Below, one piece after another: positions 8,128-16,629 of a stretch of 21,012 nt of DNA. The stretch's first letter is position 1. Each line of letters begins with the position of its first letter. The translations under genes were made by a program, and so were the position numbers. The stretch comes from a virus. The notes below the pieces were generated by a model. It was not told the DNA's origin, made no database searches, and worked only from the letters and a program-made list of their open reading frames with translations. The stretch is from positions 1 through 21,012 of the IMG/VR virus record IMGVR_UViG_3300021438_000074. One strand, given 5' to 3'.

Positions 8128-9693
8128 TTACCAATCCCCTATCGTTTCGACTTCGATATCATACGAATCCATCCGCCACGTATAGGCCGATCCAGTCTCT
8201 ACTTTAAAGCTGATGTATCGACCCGCCACTAAGCAATTATTTCTTACAGTGCTTCCTATAGTGTGCGTCATGCTTGTGTAGACCGGTTCGGACCACGGGT
8301 CATCCTGCGAACCGATTTTTAGTGTAACCGTTTCGCCGTTATTCCCGACGATCCGCGGTCTAACACTTTTGACCAGTTTGATCTTGTCAGGCGAGCCGAA
8401 CGACAGGCCGCGCCTCTCCACATACGCTGAAGGAGCCGCGCCGTCAAAACTACTAGCGCCATCGAACAAATAAAGCTTAGTATCATGGCCAGCCAAAAGG
8501 CAGCGTGAAGTGTTCGGAGCATTATCCCCTCCGTTCCAAAGGGTTAAGTCACTCGACCACGGGTCGGGGTCAGCCGCCCATGTACCGTTCAGGGAGTCGT
8601 CAACCTGACCAAAATTAGCATGGTGTACACTCGGTAGTGTGCGTTTACTCACAGTCTTGTCGACGTAGTTGTAAACAATCGCTGTGCCCGGTATCGTTTG
8701 CCCTATTGACGCGAAACAGATGTACACCTCGTTGAAAAACGGGTTTTTGAACACAAACGATTGGTACGCTTGGTCGACATCCATGTTCTTGAACAGCCAG
8801 CGTCGAGTCATTTTGTCCAGAATGGAACGCGCTTGCATACCGTCATGAATTACAATGTCATTTGTGGTTAATACCACATGGAAACCGTCTACTTCAACTA
8901 TGCAATTGCGGTTCATCGCACCCGAGGTGCCCATTACCTTACTGTTTCGGTGTACAAACGCCCCGCCGGTAAAATCCATTCGCCACACTGAGTTTTCTTT
9001 ATATATCATCAGTGAGTCACGCAGCGCTAAACCATCAATTATTTGATCATAGCCGTCAGCAAGGTCGAATTCACCGGCGTCTTTTGTCGGATCGGTTTGA
9101 TCCCAAGAGGATGGAACCGATCCCGGGTCGGCGGGGTGTGACCACTTGACCATGTATGGGTAATTCGTGCCTGATTTAGTAACGTTCAGCGCGACCAAAA
9201 AATTCTTGTACGTGCGCATCGATTTGCAATACGTATTCGCCGGCCAATTGCTAAGAGCCGTAAAATTATTGGCGGTATTTAAATCCCATTGCTGAGGCGG
9301 GTCGGTCGTATTACCTGCGTTCATTATAGGAATTCCGCCCAGTATGGTAGATGTCCAACTATTAGCCGTAGCCGAGTAATCCACGTCTACACTAGCCGTT
9401 TGACGCGTCAAATTGGTGTGAACGGGCGAGCCTGCTGTTATCGTCACCGCGTATATTTTGGCTAACGAAGCGTACAACCAATACCGCGCGCCGGATATGA
9501 TCACTGGCACAACGTGGTATGGTACTACAGACGGCGTGCCGTAGACCTGGCTGTGGCCTAGAAACTGGTTAACATACCCGTCTAGAAAGCGTATATTCGA
9601 TGCGTCTGTCCAAGCGTTGATAGGAAGTTCATGATTCGATAAATCCTGAATCACTCCTACCGAGCCGCAATTAGGCACGCTGACTATCGCCAT
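8128..9693 (-). CDS. Tail hub / nozzle-like protein, P22 gp10-like by position (521 aa)
   Basis: The 521-residue protein is strand-rich, with recurring tryptophan/glycine/aspartate motifs (WDLNTANNFTAL, WSHPADPGSVPSSWDQTDPT, LTLWNGGDN) spread along its length, consistent with a beta-propeller-like core. P22 gp10, the hub closing the portal channel, and nozzle proteins of other short-tailed phages have this general size and architecture. The N-terminal motif (ELPINAWTDASNIRFLDGYV) resembles a start common to many podophage proteins described only as structural. The ATG at 9693 overlaps the preceding small gene in TAATG. Position after the adaptor gene fits a hub assembled beneath it. The family assignment is an inference from order and composition, not a verified match. 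Confidence 0.6.
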   Translation of the reverse strand: MAIVSVPNCGSVGVIQDLSNHELPINAWTDASNIRFLDGYVNQFLGHSQVYGTPSVVPYHVVPVIISGARYWLYASLAKIYAVTITAGSPVHTNLTRQTASVDVDYSATANSWTSTILGGIPIMNAGNTTDPPQQWDLNTANNFTALSNWPANTYCKSMRTYKNFLVALNVTKSGTNYPYMVKWSHPADPGSVPSSWDQTDPTKDAGEFDLADGYDQIIDGLALRDSLMIYKENSVWRMDFTGGAFVHRNSKVMGTSGAMNRNCIVEVDGFHVVLTTNDIVIHDGMQARSILDKMTRRWLFKNMDVDQAYQSFVFKNPFFNEVYICFASIGQTIPGTAIVYNYVDKTVSKRTLPSVHHANFGQVDDSLNGTWAADPDPWSSDLTLWNGGDNAPNTSRCLLAGHDTKLYLFDGASSFDGAAPSAYVERRGLSFGSPDKIKLVKSVRPRIVGNNGETVTLKIGSQDDPWSEPVYTSMTHTIGSTVRNNCLVAGRYISFKVETGSAYTWRMDSYDIEVETIGDW

Positions 9694-9875
9694 TATTTAC
9701 CGCCTTTCTCCAATGCTGCTATACGCGCCTCATGGTCTCTGATGATGTCGTCAAGGGTCTTTGGTTTCGGCTTAGACGCCTCGCGCTCACCTTCTGCCCA
9801 ATCGGCACGAACTTGATCTTCTTCGGCCTTTGACATCACAACGTTGCCTTCTTTAGTGGCTTTGTATAAAACCAT
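9693..9875 (-). CDS. Small coiled-coil protein linked to a fibre gene (60 aa)
   Basis: A 60-residue, highly charged protein with a likely C-terminal helix or coiled coil (TLDDIIRDHEARIAALEKGG). The middle (EEDQVRADWAEGE) resembles short proteins that often follow phage tail-fibre genes. It is joined to both neighbours by TAATG overlaps, so it is made together with the fibre-like protein before it and the hub-like protein after it. A role as fibre or hub accessory or chaperone is a guess from this pairing. Confidence 0.65.
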   Translation of the reverse strand: MVLYKATKEGNVVMSKAEEDQVRADWAEGEREASKPKPKTLDDIIRDHEARIAALEKGGK

Positions 9876-11014
9876 TATGCGCCCCTTATTCCGAACAGTT
9901 TGAACTCACCTGCTACTATGTTGCCCGTACTAGCCAGGAATCTAACCCCGGTTACCGCTCCATTCCCTGAGTTATCCGTTCCATGCCCTATAACAAGGCC
10001 GGGGTTTCCTGTGTTGTTCACTTTAAACATCATTTCCCATTGAAATCGTTTACGTATATTCGTATTCGCCGGATCAGACACGTACATTCGCCCACTGATC
10101 AGCCTGGCGGTATCGGAGCCGTCTATATTAGCCGTTAACAGCATGCTTGAAGAACCCGTTGCGCCGTTCGTAGTCGTAGGTGTGCCTTCGTATAGCGTTG
10201 TAAAATACTGATAATCAGCCGCGCCCGAATGGTACGAACCCGCTATTTTCGCGCGCGCTAATAAGCTCAAGTTGGTCGTTGATAGCTTTACGTTTTCGAA
10301 CACTATTACATATGAAATGTAAGTGCTATTCAGTGTAGTCTCTATATCTACCGTCGCCGAATTGCTAGCCGTCACAGTTGAAAGGTAAACCCAGCCGGGC
10401 GTCATCAGCAGCGTATTGCGGTCTTCCACGGTTATGCTGCGGTTCTGGCCGCCGGTTACCCCGGATAACACTAGATTGGCTTTTTTGGTATTATCGCTCG
10501 AATCTTGAAATACCGGTACTGTGAGAGTCTTATTGCTAAGCGATTGCGTTTCCGTCGTGCCGACAAGGGAGCCGCCGGTCGAAAGAGTTACCACGGCGGG
10601 ATTTATCGTATTATCCCAATTAGCGTTCGAGCCATCGGTCGACAGTAGGTAGTCCGCTTTTAGCGTTTGCCCTGGAAGAGAAGCGTTTAGCGCCGCCGTC
10701 ACGACGAATTCAGTGGTCGCGATCTTAGTGCTGTTGTCCCCTATCCCTGGCGTGGGTGCGGTCGGTGCGCCGGTTAATGACGGGCTGGCTAATGGCGCTT
10801 TAGCGTCTAGTTGAGTCTGAATCGCGCTTGTGACTCCGTCAACGTAATTAAGTTCCGTGTGTGTGGGCGTCACAGCGCCCGATATATTCGGGAACGTGGC
10901 TTTAATAGTCGCTTTCAATAAACGTAAATGGTCATCGCCCGCGTTCTTAGGGTCATTGCTTACCGGGTTCGTGGAAACCAGGTCGCTGATATAAGTTCCT
11001 GTTTCTAAAGCCAT
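9875..11014 (-). CDS. Tail fibre-like protein (379 aa)
   Basis: The N-terminal section (about residues 8-45, ISDLVSTNPVSNDPKNAGDD then LRLLKATIKATFPNI) is a pattern I recognise from many phage tail-fibre N-termini. It is followed by a segment with SLTGAPTAPTPGIGDNSTKI and ATTEFV, the short repeat-like motif widespread in phage fibres. The remainder (about residues 140-379) is strand-rich and Thr/Ser/Asn-rich, consistent with a shaft and a beta head. The ATG at 11014 immediately follows the stop of the adaptor gene, with GGTGAT as ribosome site. It is separate from the collagen-like fibre at the left edge, so the phage encodes at least two fibre-type proteins. Attachment to the adaptor or hub is inferred from gene order. 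Confidence 0.72.
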   Translation of the reverse strand: MALETGTYISDLVSTNPVSNDPKNAGDDHLRLLKATIKATFPNISGAVTPTHTELNYVDGVTSAIQTQLDAKAPLASPSLTGAPTAPTPGIGDNSTKIATTEFVVTAALNASLPGQTLKADYLLSTDGSNANWDNTINPAVVTLSTGGSLVGTTETQSLSNKTLTVPVFQDSSDNTKKANLVLSGVTGGQNRSITVEDRNTLLMTPGWVYLSTVTASNSATVDIETTLNSTYISYVIVFENVKLSTTNLSLLARAKIAGSYHSGAADYQYFTTLYEGTPTTTNGATGSSSMLLTANIDGSDTARLISGRMYVSDPANTNIRKRFQWEMMFKVNNTGNPGLVIGHGTDNSGNGAVTGVRFLASTGNIVAGEFKLFGIRGA

Positions 11015-11653
11015 TTACATATCACCTACTAAAATATTTATTCTTGCGGGCGCCATTAGCGGCGCTTCTACCGTTAAAACCGCCTGCGATTTATTGGCAA
11101 ACTCGACACTAGCGCACTCGTCCAACGCCTGCTGGAAAAGTGCTTCGTATTTATTGGCGTTATCGTTATCTTGTGCGTACAACGAGACCTCACGCAACGC
11201 GCCGTACAAATACACCGCAGGGTAATTAGTCAATACCTGATTGGTCGAGGTTGACGCTAAGTTGTAGCCTTTCCTGTACCGAAAGTCAAAGGTGTGCGCT
11301 TCGTTACACTCGTACTCGAACGCAATATTCGAGCCGTCTATCGTGTAGTAACTAGGCTGCCCCTGTGTAGCTGGGTTAACTGGCAGGCTTTCAGGCGTGA
11401 CGTAAATAATCTCGGTTCTCGCGCCGTAGGTTGTCAGCCAGAGTGCTAACGTACTCAAGAACTGGCTAGGTAGCGCTATGTACCTGCTGCCCTGAGTAGC
11501 TGTTAGCTGTATCTCGGCCTCACTTTCGCGAGAAAATAGACGGTTATTTATCCGTTTTTCGGCTAACGTAACAGCATCTGCTGTAAATGCCGTTGATCTG
11601 TGGTGAACAGACTCAACTGAAGCAAGCAGTTCAGTGTAATTAGTCAGCGCCAT
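11015..11653 (-). CDS. Head-tail adaptor / tail accessory protein (212 aa)
   Basis: The protein has a helical N-terminus (YTELLASVESVHHRS ... LAEKRINNRLF), a beta-rich centre ending in a strand with FDFRYRKGYNLAS, and a helical C-terminal part (YPAVYLYGALREVSLYAQDN ... YEALFQQALDECASVE). This order of helix bundle, beta insert, then YLYGAL..AA-type helix is typical of the phage adaptor family that binds beneath the portal, to which P22 gp4 and similar podophage adaptors belong. The ATG at 11653 overlaps the end of the 75-residue gene by 14 bases. It is expected to connect the portal ring with the hub-like protein encoded two genes later. Confidence in the adaptor role is good; the exact family is not checked. 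Confidence 0.75.
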   Translation of the reverse strand: MALTNYTELLASVESVHHRSTAFTADAVTLAEKRINNRLFSRESEAEIQLTATQGSRYIALPSQFLSTLALWLTTYGARTEIIYVTPESLPVNPATQGQPSYYTIDGSNIAFEYECNEAHTFDFRYRKGYNLASTSTNQVLTNYPAVYLYGALREVSLYAQDNDNANKYEALFQQALDECASVEFANKSQAVLTVEAPLMAPARINILVGDM

Positions 11654-11867
11654 TTATCTTCTTACGACGTGAACGCATAACAGGCTGCTCTACCGGGTCA
11701 GTGTCAAGCGGGTGCACTTCTACAATATTACTGTCAATATAAGGCTTAGGCGGGTTCGCGATATCTGTGAAATTATCCACGATGCGCCCTCCTTCAGCTA
11801 GCAACCCCTCTATCAAGTCGTTATCACTCGTGATGATCACGCCTCTTTCTTTAGAATATATACGCAT
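11640..11867 (-). CDS. Small hypothetical protein downstream of the capsid terminator (75 aa)
   Basis: A 75-residue protein beginning MRIYSKERGVIITSDNDLIEG and ending in a basic cluster (RSRRKKINGAD). The middle is acidic and proline-containing. A TGAGGCG ribosome site lies 5 bases before the ATG, between the end of the terminator T-run and the start codon, so there is no room for a promoter after the terminator. It overlaps the adaptor gene by 14 bases. I do not recognise it; small genes at this position often act in head completion, but nothing in the sequence proves this. Confidence 0.65.
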   Translation of the reverse strand: MRIYSKERGVIITSDNDLIEGLLAEGGRIVDNFTDIANPPKPYIDSNIVEVHPLDTDPVEQPVMRSRRKKINGAD

Positions 11868-11878
11868 AAATACGCCTC

Positions 11879-11905
11879 AAAAAAGAGACCCCCCGAAGGG
11901 GGTCA
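11879..11905 (-). terminator. Rho-independent terminator after the capsid genes
   Basis: Read on the minus strand, a perfect 7-bp stem GACCCCC/GGGGGTC with a TTCG tetraloop is followed by TC and seven T residues. It begins 8 bases after the stop of the decoration-type gene and ends 11 bases before the next start codon. It should let only part of the transcripts continue into the tail genes. Confidence 0.92.
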
Positions 11906-11913
11906 AGGGAGCA

Positions 11914-12405
11914 TTACGAGGTTGCAAACGGATCAGCCAAAGTACCGGAGCCAACATAACCACCGGTTACGGCCCACTGTGTAGCACTAATAGCCGTGAA
12001 CTTCAGGCGTGTACCAACTAGGCCGCCCGTAGTAGAACCGGCCATACTGACGGATACATGGGTGGTACCATTGGCTTGGAATACGTCACCAGAATCAGCA
12101 ACGGTCAACGAGCCGCCCATGACAGAACCTAGCAGGAACACTGTACCCGCGTTAGTGATCACTTTATATGCGTTGGAGGTTACCGCTACCGTAGCGAGAA
12201 ACTCGAACTGCATACCGAGCACTGGAGCCGGTAACGTGTAAACCACGCCACTAGCGCTGTCCAGCAGGCACAGAGCGCCTGATTCACCCGCTTTCAAAGT
12301 ACGAGTAGCGCCAACGCTGGCGATAACTTCACGGTGCGCACCGGGTATAACGCAGCCTTGGGCGGTATTGAACCCGACCAAATCAGGTGTAGAGGAAATA
12401 GTCAT
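11914..12405 (-). CDS. Probable capsid decoration protein (163 aa)
   Basis: The product is strand-rich and contains the pattern GESGALCLLDSASGVVYTLP (about residues 38-57), then ITNAGTVFLLG and GTTHVSVSM, and ends in SATQWAVTGGYVGSG. This is a small beta-sandwich arrangement found in proteins encoded directly behind phage coat genes. The ATG at 12405 has CGGAGA upstream and is 14 bases from the coat stop, and the gene is followed at once by a strong terminator, so it would share the high expression of the coat gene. Capsid surface decoration or head fibre is the best inference; the family is recognised by pattern only. Confidence 0.68.
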   Translation of the reverse strand: MTISSTPDLVGFNTAQGCVIPGAHREVIASVGATRTLKAGESGALCLLDSASGVVYTLPAPVLGMQFEFLATVAVTSNAYKVITNAGTVFLLGSVMGGSLTVADSGDVFQANGTTHVSVSMAGSTTGGLVGTRLKFTAISATQWAVTGGYVGSGTLADPFATS

Positions 12406-12419
12406 AATTTAGTCTCCGA

Positions 12420-13646
12420 TTAGTTAGCTGCGCCGATACCACGACAAGCCCATTCAGGCCGCAATGCCGCGAACCCGTACAGCATGTCGATACGTAGCAC
12501 GCGTCTGTTGTTGGTAATGTCACTGGCACGCCACACGCGCAGGCTCATTCCCTCGCGGGTTTCCACTACGCACTTATCAGCATCGTCCATCACTTCCAAC
12601 GGCGCATTAACGAACTGGAATGCGTCACGATGATACATGATCGGCTGAACGTAGCTTGTAGACGCCGCGCCAACGAAAACGATATCAGCGTTATCAGCCG
12701 GGGCGCCCGAGCAATTCTGACGGGGATCGGTTGGATCGTAAATGATAGCCGGCGAGAACGTGATGCTCGTCGTTGTCGCAGCGGTCACCACGAATTGCTT
12801 CAGGTGGCTGTAAGGTACCTTGGTTTCAGGATGAACAGCGAATACGCCTACTTCACCCGCGCCTGAGCCGATGGTAAACACGCTACCGACTGCTGGCGCG
12901 GCTGAGAACCCGTCAACAGTCAGCGTAGTGATGCCGCTTGTCAACGTGCCGCCGTTAATCTCGCCTGCTACGTCAGCGCCATTAGTGAGTGTCCATATTC
13001 TTTCATTTTCATGAAAATCTGCCATAGCTGTACGAACTACAGTACCTTCGGTATATTGCTTGCTGATAGCCGCAGCAGGATTGAAGTACGTTGGCACACC
13101 GGCCACAAGACCCGCCATCGTTACAGAGTCAATTTGCACGTGCCTGTTATCCTTGGGCGCGGCTTGTTGGTTCAGCTTAGCACGCATCAAGTTAGGCGTT
13201 GTCAGGCTGTTGATAGCCGAACCCGCAGTACCGGCGATGCGTGGTGTTGCTTTGGTGTAAAAAGCCAGTGCTTCACTCTCGACAACGGACAGCAGCTTAC
13301 TGATCGCTGGCCTAATGTAGCGTTTTGTGAAAGCGGCTACTTGCTGCGGGCTATCGGTCTTCAGCAACGAATCGACGTAGTTGAATTCCATGTCAACACC
13401 TTTGAGCGTTGACATCGTTACAGTGTCAGTGGCTTCCGTGATAGGACTGATCTGCATTGCGTTACCGGTACGAACCAAGAACTCATTCGGCTTACGCACG
13501 CGCAAAGTATCGCCTATCTTAGCACCGTTCTGACCGAAAGATTCGTCGTATTGACGGTCTACTGTCTGAAGCAGTTCGCACTGTTCATGCAGCTCTGACA
13601 ACGCTTCTCGCGCCACCATGTCTATAAACTTATATGTATTTGCCAT
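12420..13646 (-). CDS. Major coat protein, P22-like (408 aa)
   Basis: The N-terminal helix (KFIDMVAREALSELHEQCEL), the following strand-rich segment (GDTLRVRKPNEFLVRTGNAM) and the DFxxVDSLLKTD-like and KRYIRPAISKLL helices match the layout of the P22 coat family (HK97 fold). The length of 408 residues is close to the roughly 430 of P22 coat. The central part is beta-rich (about residues 225-310), in the place where P22 coat carries an inserted domain. The ATG at 13646 has AGGAG 10 bases upstream. It follows the scaffold gene and precedes a decoration-type gene, the usual order. The protein would build the procapsid shell around the scaffold and the portal. Confidence 0.85.
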   Translation of the reverse strand: MANTYKFIDMVAREALSELHEQCELLQTVDRQYDESFGQNGAKIGDTLRVRKPNEFLVRTGNAMQISPITEATDTVTMSTLKGVDMEFNYVDSLLKTDSPQQVAAFTKRYIRPAISKLLSVVESEALAFYTKATPRIAGTAGSAINSLTTPNLMRAKLNQQAAPKDNRHVQIDSVTMAGLVAGVPTYFNPAAAISKQYTEGTVVRTAMADFHENERIWTLTNGADVAGEINGGTLTSGITTLTVDGFSAAPAVGSVFTIGSGAGEVGVFAVHPETKVPYSHLKQFVVTAATTTSITFSPAIIYDPTDPRQNCSGAPADNADIVFVGAASTSYVQPIMYHRDAFQFVNAPLEVMDDADKCVVETREGMSLRVWRASDITNNRRVLRIDMLYGFAALRPEWACRGIGAAN

Positions 13647-13674
13647 TTATGCAAAACTCCTGTATTAAACGAAA

Positions 13675-14544
13675 TTATCTGCCGCCTTGCCGTCTCCACT
13701 TTTGATACTCAGTGAAACTCATCTTGCTAGGGTCAACTTTCGCTGAGCCTTTGCCTGACTTAAGTACGGTCACCGGTTTTGTGACCTGTGGTCTGGGTTT
13801 GGCGGCCTGTTTCTTCATCATTTGGTCGCCGATGTAGGCCAGGTGCAGTAGTTTGTATAGCTGTGGGTTAGCCTTTGAAGCTTTCACTTCGTCAATACCA
13901 AACCCGAACTTATCTACAGCGAACTGCTGCAAACTTACCTCTAACTGTGGCGACCACTCTTTAATTTCGCGCTTCAATACCGTTTCGCTGGCCTCTAATT
14001 GCTGAGCAAGTTCCTGCTGCTGTTGGAGGTGCATCTGCTGTTGTTTCTGCGCTACTTGCTGCGACAACTGATTGCGCTGCCCTTCCAATATCGAGCGCTG
14101 TGCAAACAGTTTTTGCCACAATACTGGGTCATCGTCACTGAGTCGGTTCCAATCAACGTGATTAAACTCAGCTAAACGTTCATCCAGCGCCGCGACTCTG
14201 GCCGATTCCTGCCAGTGTTCTTGCTGAAACTTGGCTTGCGCCTCGAAAGCTTTACGCTGTTCGGCCAAAGCCATAGTTTTTTGCGTGTAGTCTTTCTGTA
14301 TTTCTCGTACACCGTGCGCCGCGTCTTTCGGCAAACGGTATTTCGAGCCGCGAAAGTCTACTTCTTCGCTGTCATCGTCTTCGCTGTCATCGTCTTCCTG
14401 ATCAGCGTCAGAATCTTCTGACTCAACGTCAGAATCTTCTTGTTCTATCTCGGGGTCTTCCGACAGTTCTTCTTCCATTTGTTCAGGTGCTTCCGAGATC
14501 GAGTCATCAATCTCTACCGGCTGGCCTTCGTCAAATTCACTCAT
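13675..14544 (-). CDS. Scaffolding protein (289 aa)
   Basis: Residues 4-62 are extremely acidic (runs such as EDSDADQEDDDSEDDDSEE). Residues about 150-200 are a glutamine-rich coiled coil. The C-terminus is basic (about 248-289, KPRPQVTKPV ... YQKWRRQGGR). P22-type scaffolds likewise use a helical body and a basic C-terminal segment to bind coat protein, while the acidic start may help exit or exclude DNA. The ATG overlaps the portal stop codon as ATGA, indicating coupled translation. The coding DNA contains a 15-bp tandem duplication in the acidic part, a likely source of length variation. Composition plus position between portal and coat make the assignment firm, though no residue-level family check was made. 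Confidence 0.85.
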   Translation of the reverse strand: MSEFDEGQPVEIDDSISEAPEQMEEELSEDPEIEQEDSDVESEDSDADQEDDDSEDDDSEEVDFRGSKYRLPKDAAHGVREIQKDYTQKTMALAEQRKAFEAQAKFQQEHWQESARVAALDERLAEFNHVDWNRLSDDDPVLWQKLFAQRSILEGQRNQLSQQVAQKQQQMHLQQQQELAQQLEASETVLKREIKEWSPQLEVSLQQFAVDKFGFGIDEVKASKANPQLYKLLHLAYIGDQMMKKQAAKPRPQVTKPVTVLKSGKGSAKVDPSKMSFTEYQKWRRQGGR

Positions 14545-16565
14545 TGCATTACCTCTGGTTGTACCATTACTGGCGGGACTTGATCAGCGCCCGGTGTTAT
14601 ATCCGGGGTCTGTAATAGCTGCTGCAATGTCTGTATTACTAGCTGCTGCACCTGTTCCGGTTGCATGCCGACTTGCGCGACTTTAAAGCGGTTTGTTTCC
14701 GCGTTGTATGCATCGATCTTCACTTTTTCCAGGTCGATCTGCTTATCGTATTGCAGTTTTTGGATTTCCTGCTGCATCTGTTGCGTGATCTGTTGCGCCT
14801 GTGCTTGTGTCTGCTGAAGCGCTTGTTGCAACTGCTGAATCTGTGGGTTTTCGCCCGCTAGCTGCGGAGGCAAAAGCGCTTTCGCCCTATCCGCTATTTC
14901 ATCCGCGCCCGGCCAGTCAAGGTTTTTTGCCAACAAATCCATTGAAATCTGACTGAATGCCGGGTTAACACGCATTAGTTCCACCATCTGGTTCGCTGCT
15001 TCTTGCCGCTTAGTAGTGAACCCCGGCCCGACCTCAACAGTAACGTCGTATTTGCCTATAGTCAGGTCGTAAACGCCTTCCAAATTAGGTTGCTCACCCT
15101 CTTGCGCCAATTTAACGTTCTGAGATTCTTTACGGTCCTCACCTAGCACGCGTATTATTCTGCCCGGCGTGTAGACGTGCGGTATCAGGTCTAGAATAAT
15201 TTCCCCAGTTCTTCTCAGCGAACGAGATAAATTATCGATGAAATGGAATGTGCCTGTGTCAGACTCGCGCTGCCGTGCGATGATCGCTTTACCGGAAACC
15301 GCGTTATCCTCTTGTCCGATAGACGCGCCAAACATGCCCATTGTCGATTCCATGTCATTAGACGCGCTCATCGACTCTTGTAGAATGCCCGCTGGCACGC
15401 CTGCGAACGGCTGACGTTGAGGAGGTGCGGTTCCCCGTTTATGTTGCAGATACGCATAACTTTTAGCGTTAGCCGAAGCCCATTTATCAGGCTCCACATC
15501 GAAAGCGCCTTCTTCCCCGATGAACGGGGCTTTAGGCGCCAGCGCTACCAGTTCAGTGCTTGCGGTTCGCCAGTAGTTGTACATGCGCTGCGAATCTTTA
15601 GAATCGCGGACCAGTGACTTGAAGTATCGTCTGCCCTCGACGATGACTTCTTCACCATACACAGGGATTATCGGGATTTGTTTCCCCGGCCATTCGTTAC
15701 GCTCGAGGACTTCAGACCCAGAGATAATGTACTGCGTTACCTTGCTCGACTTTGTTTCACGTGATTGTGTTTTGGTTACGCCTAGCGCAGCGTAAAATTC
15801 TGCTTGTTCTTCATAGACAGTTTCATCGACTACCGAACCATCGGACAGCATGCATATTTGGCGCGGTACACTTTCTTTTTCCCAGTACTCGGCTATCCAC
15901 ACGCCATCGTCGTTTTCCCACTCAAAGCCTACCGCGCCGCCTTCGATATCAAAATCGTCGGCCTTTGCATCGGGGTAACGCTCACAAAATTCCTCTTTCG
16001 TTATCCTGTCAGTTACATAACAGCATCCCCAGTCTGAGCCGTCAGCACTTGTGGATTCTGGGTCGCCGTATACTGTAAACTGGTTCGGAATTCTCTCGAT
16101 ACTGATATCCTGGTCAAACGTGTCATCGTCTGTGTAGTCAATGTTTACACGTAGGAAACCGAATCCGCTTGAAGCGGTTTGTTGGATCGCAGTGTCGTAG
16201 GCGATGTCCGCTTTACTAACAGTTTCGATATTGCGGATTAGACCGTTTATAACCTCAGCCGTCTGAGGGTCGGCGTTATCGTCGACCGGCCTTACTCTGA
16301 TTGTGGGTTTGTTCTGCCGCGCGTCGTTTACGACTTGCCGTATGTACGCAGGGAATTTATTGATAGTGAGGCATGGCCTGCCTTCTTTCTCGCGGTCATG
16401 TTTCGCTTTATCCGGCCATTGCTCACCTAATAGCCCGAATTTGACATCATCAAGGGCTATGTCGCGGTTGTCTTTCTCTTTCTCGACACACAAAAGGAAT
16501 TTTTCACGGGCATCCTCGATGATGTCCGCGTCATTGTCTTTTTCTGTGTCGTTTTCGTATTCCAA
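14541..16565 (-). CDS. Portal protein, P22-like (674 aa)
   Basis: A 674-residue protein with a long helical/beta clip-and-stem body and a C-terminal Gln-rich helical region (about residues 573-652, QQALQQTQAQAQQITQQMQQ), which corresponds to the barrel-forming helix of P22-type portals (P22 portal is 725 residues). Motifs early on (RPCLTINKFPAYIRQVVNDA, followed by PTIRVRPVDD) are characteristic of this portal group. The start is a TTG at 16565, with GGAGG eight bases upstream; no ATG is available near it. That ribosome site lies in a short hairpin, so translation may be held back. A near-consensus promoter precedes the gene. The protein forms the dodecameric DNA gateway and the docking site of the terminase. 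Confidence 0.88.
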   Translation of the reverse strand: MEYENDTEKDNDADIIEDAREKFLLCVEKEKDNRDIALDDVKFGLLGEQWPDKAKHDREKEGRPCLTINKFPAYIRQVVNDARQNKPTIRVRPVDDNADPQTAEVINGLIRNIETVSKADIAYDTAIQQTASSGFGFLRVNIDYTDDDTFDQDISIERIPNQFTVYGDPESTSADGSDWGCCYVTDRITKEEFCERYPDAKADDFDIEGGAVGFEWENDDGVWIAEYWEKESVPRQICMLSDGSVVDETVYEEQAEFYAALGVTKTQSRETKSSKVTQYIISGSEVLERNEWPGKQIPIIPVYGEEVIVEGRRYFKSLVRDSKDSQRMYNYWRTASTELVALAPKAPFIGEEGAFDVEPDKWASANAKSYAYLQHKRGTAPPQRQPFAGVPAGILQESMSASNDMESTMGMFGASIGQEDNAVSGKAIIARQRESDTGTFHFIDNLSRSLRRTGEIILDLIPHVYTPGRIIRVLGEDRKESQNVKLAQEGEQPNLEGVYDLTIGKYDVTVEVGPGFTTKRQEAANQMVELMRVNPAFSQISMDLLAKNLDWPGADEIADRAKALLPPQLAGENPQIQQLQQALQQTQAQAQQITQQMQQEIQKLQYDKQIDLEKVKIDAYNAETNRFKVAQVGMQPEQVQQLVIQTLQQLLQTPDITPGADQVPPVMVQPEVMQ

Positions 16566-16568
16566 AAC

Positions 16569-16585
16569 CGGCGCCTCCGAGGCGT
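16569..16585 (-). promoter_or_regulatory. Hairpin covering the portal ribosome-binding site
   Basis: On the minus strand the leader reads CGCCTCGGAGGCG, a 5-bp GC-rich stem (CGCCT/AGGCG) with a 3-base loop. The GGAGG Shine-Dalgarno sequence lies in the loop and 3' arm. With a TTG start this would lower portal translation, which is needed in only 12 copies per head. This is a structural reading of the sequence, without a computed energy. Confidence 0.45.
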
Positions 16586-16600
16586 TAGGTATTAGACTGC

Positions 16601-16629
16601 CTTATACCGGGTTATTTATATGTTGTCAA
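16601..16629 (-). promoter_or_regulatory. Sigma70-type promoter for the portal/capsid genes
   Basis: Minus strand: TTGACA at 16629-16624, a 17-base spacer, and TATAAG at 16606-16601 (6/6 and 5/6 matches). The TGA inside TTGACA is the terL stop codon. The -35 box lies within the palindrome GTTGTCAAC (plus-strand reading), a possible operator. It would start transcription near 16594, in the leader of the portal gene. Confidence 0.8.

Noticed and set aside
16565-16590. Terminator between terL and portal
   Set aside because: The GC hairpin is not followed by a proper T run, and it lies downstream of a strong promoter and over the portal ribosome site.
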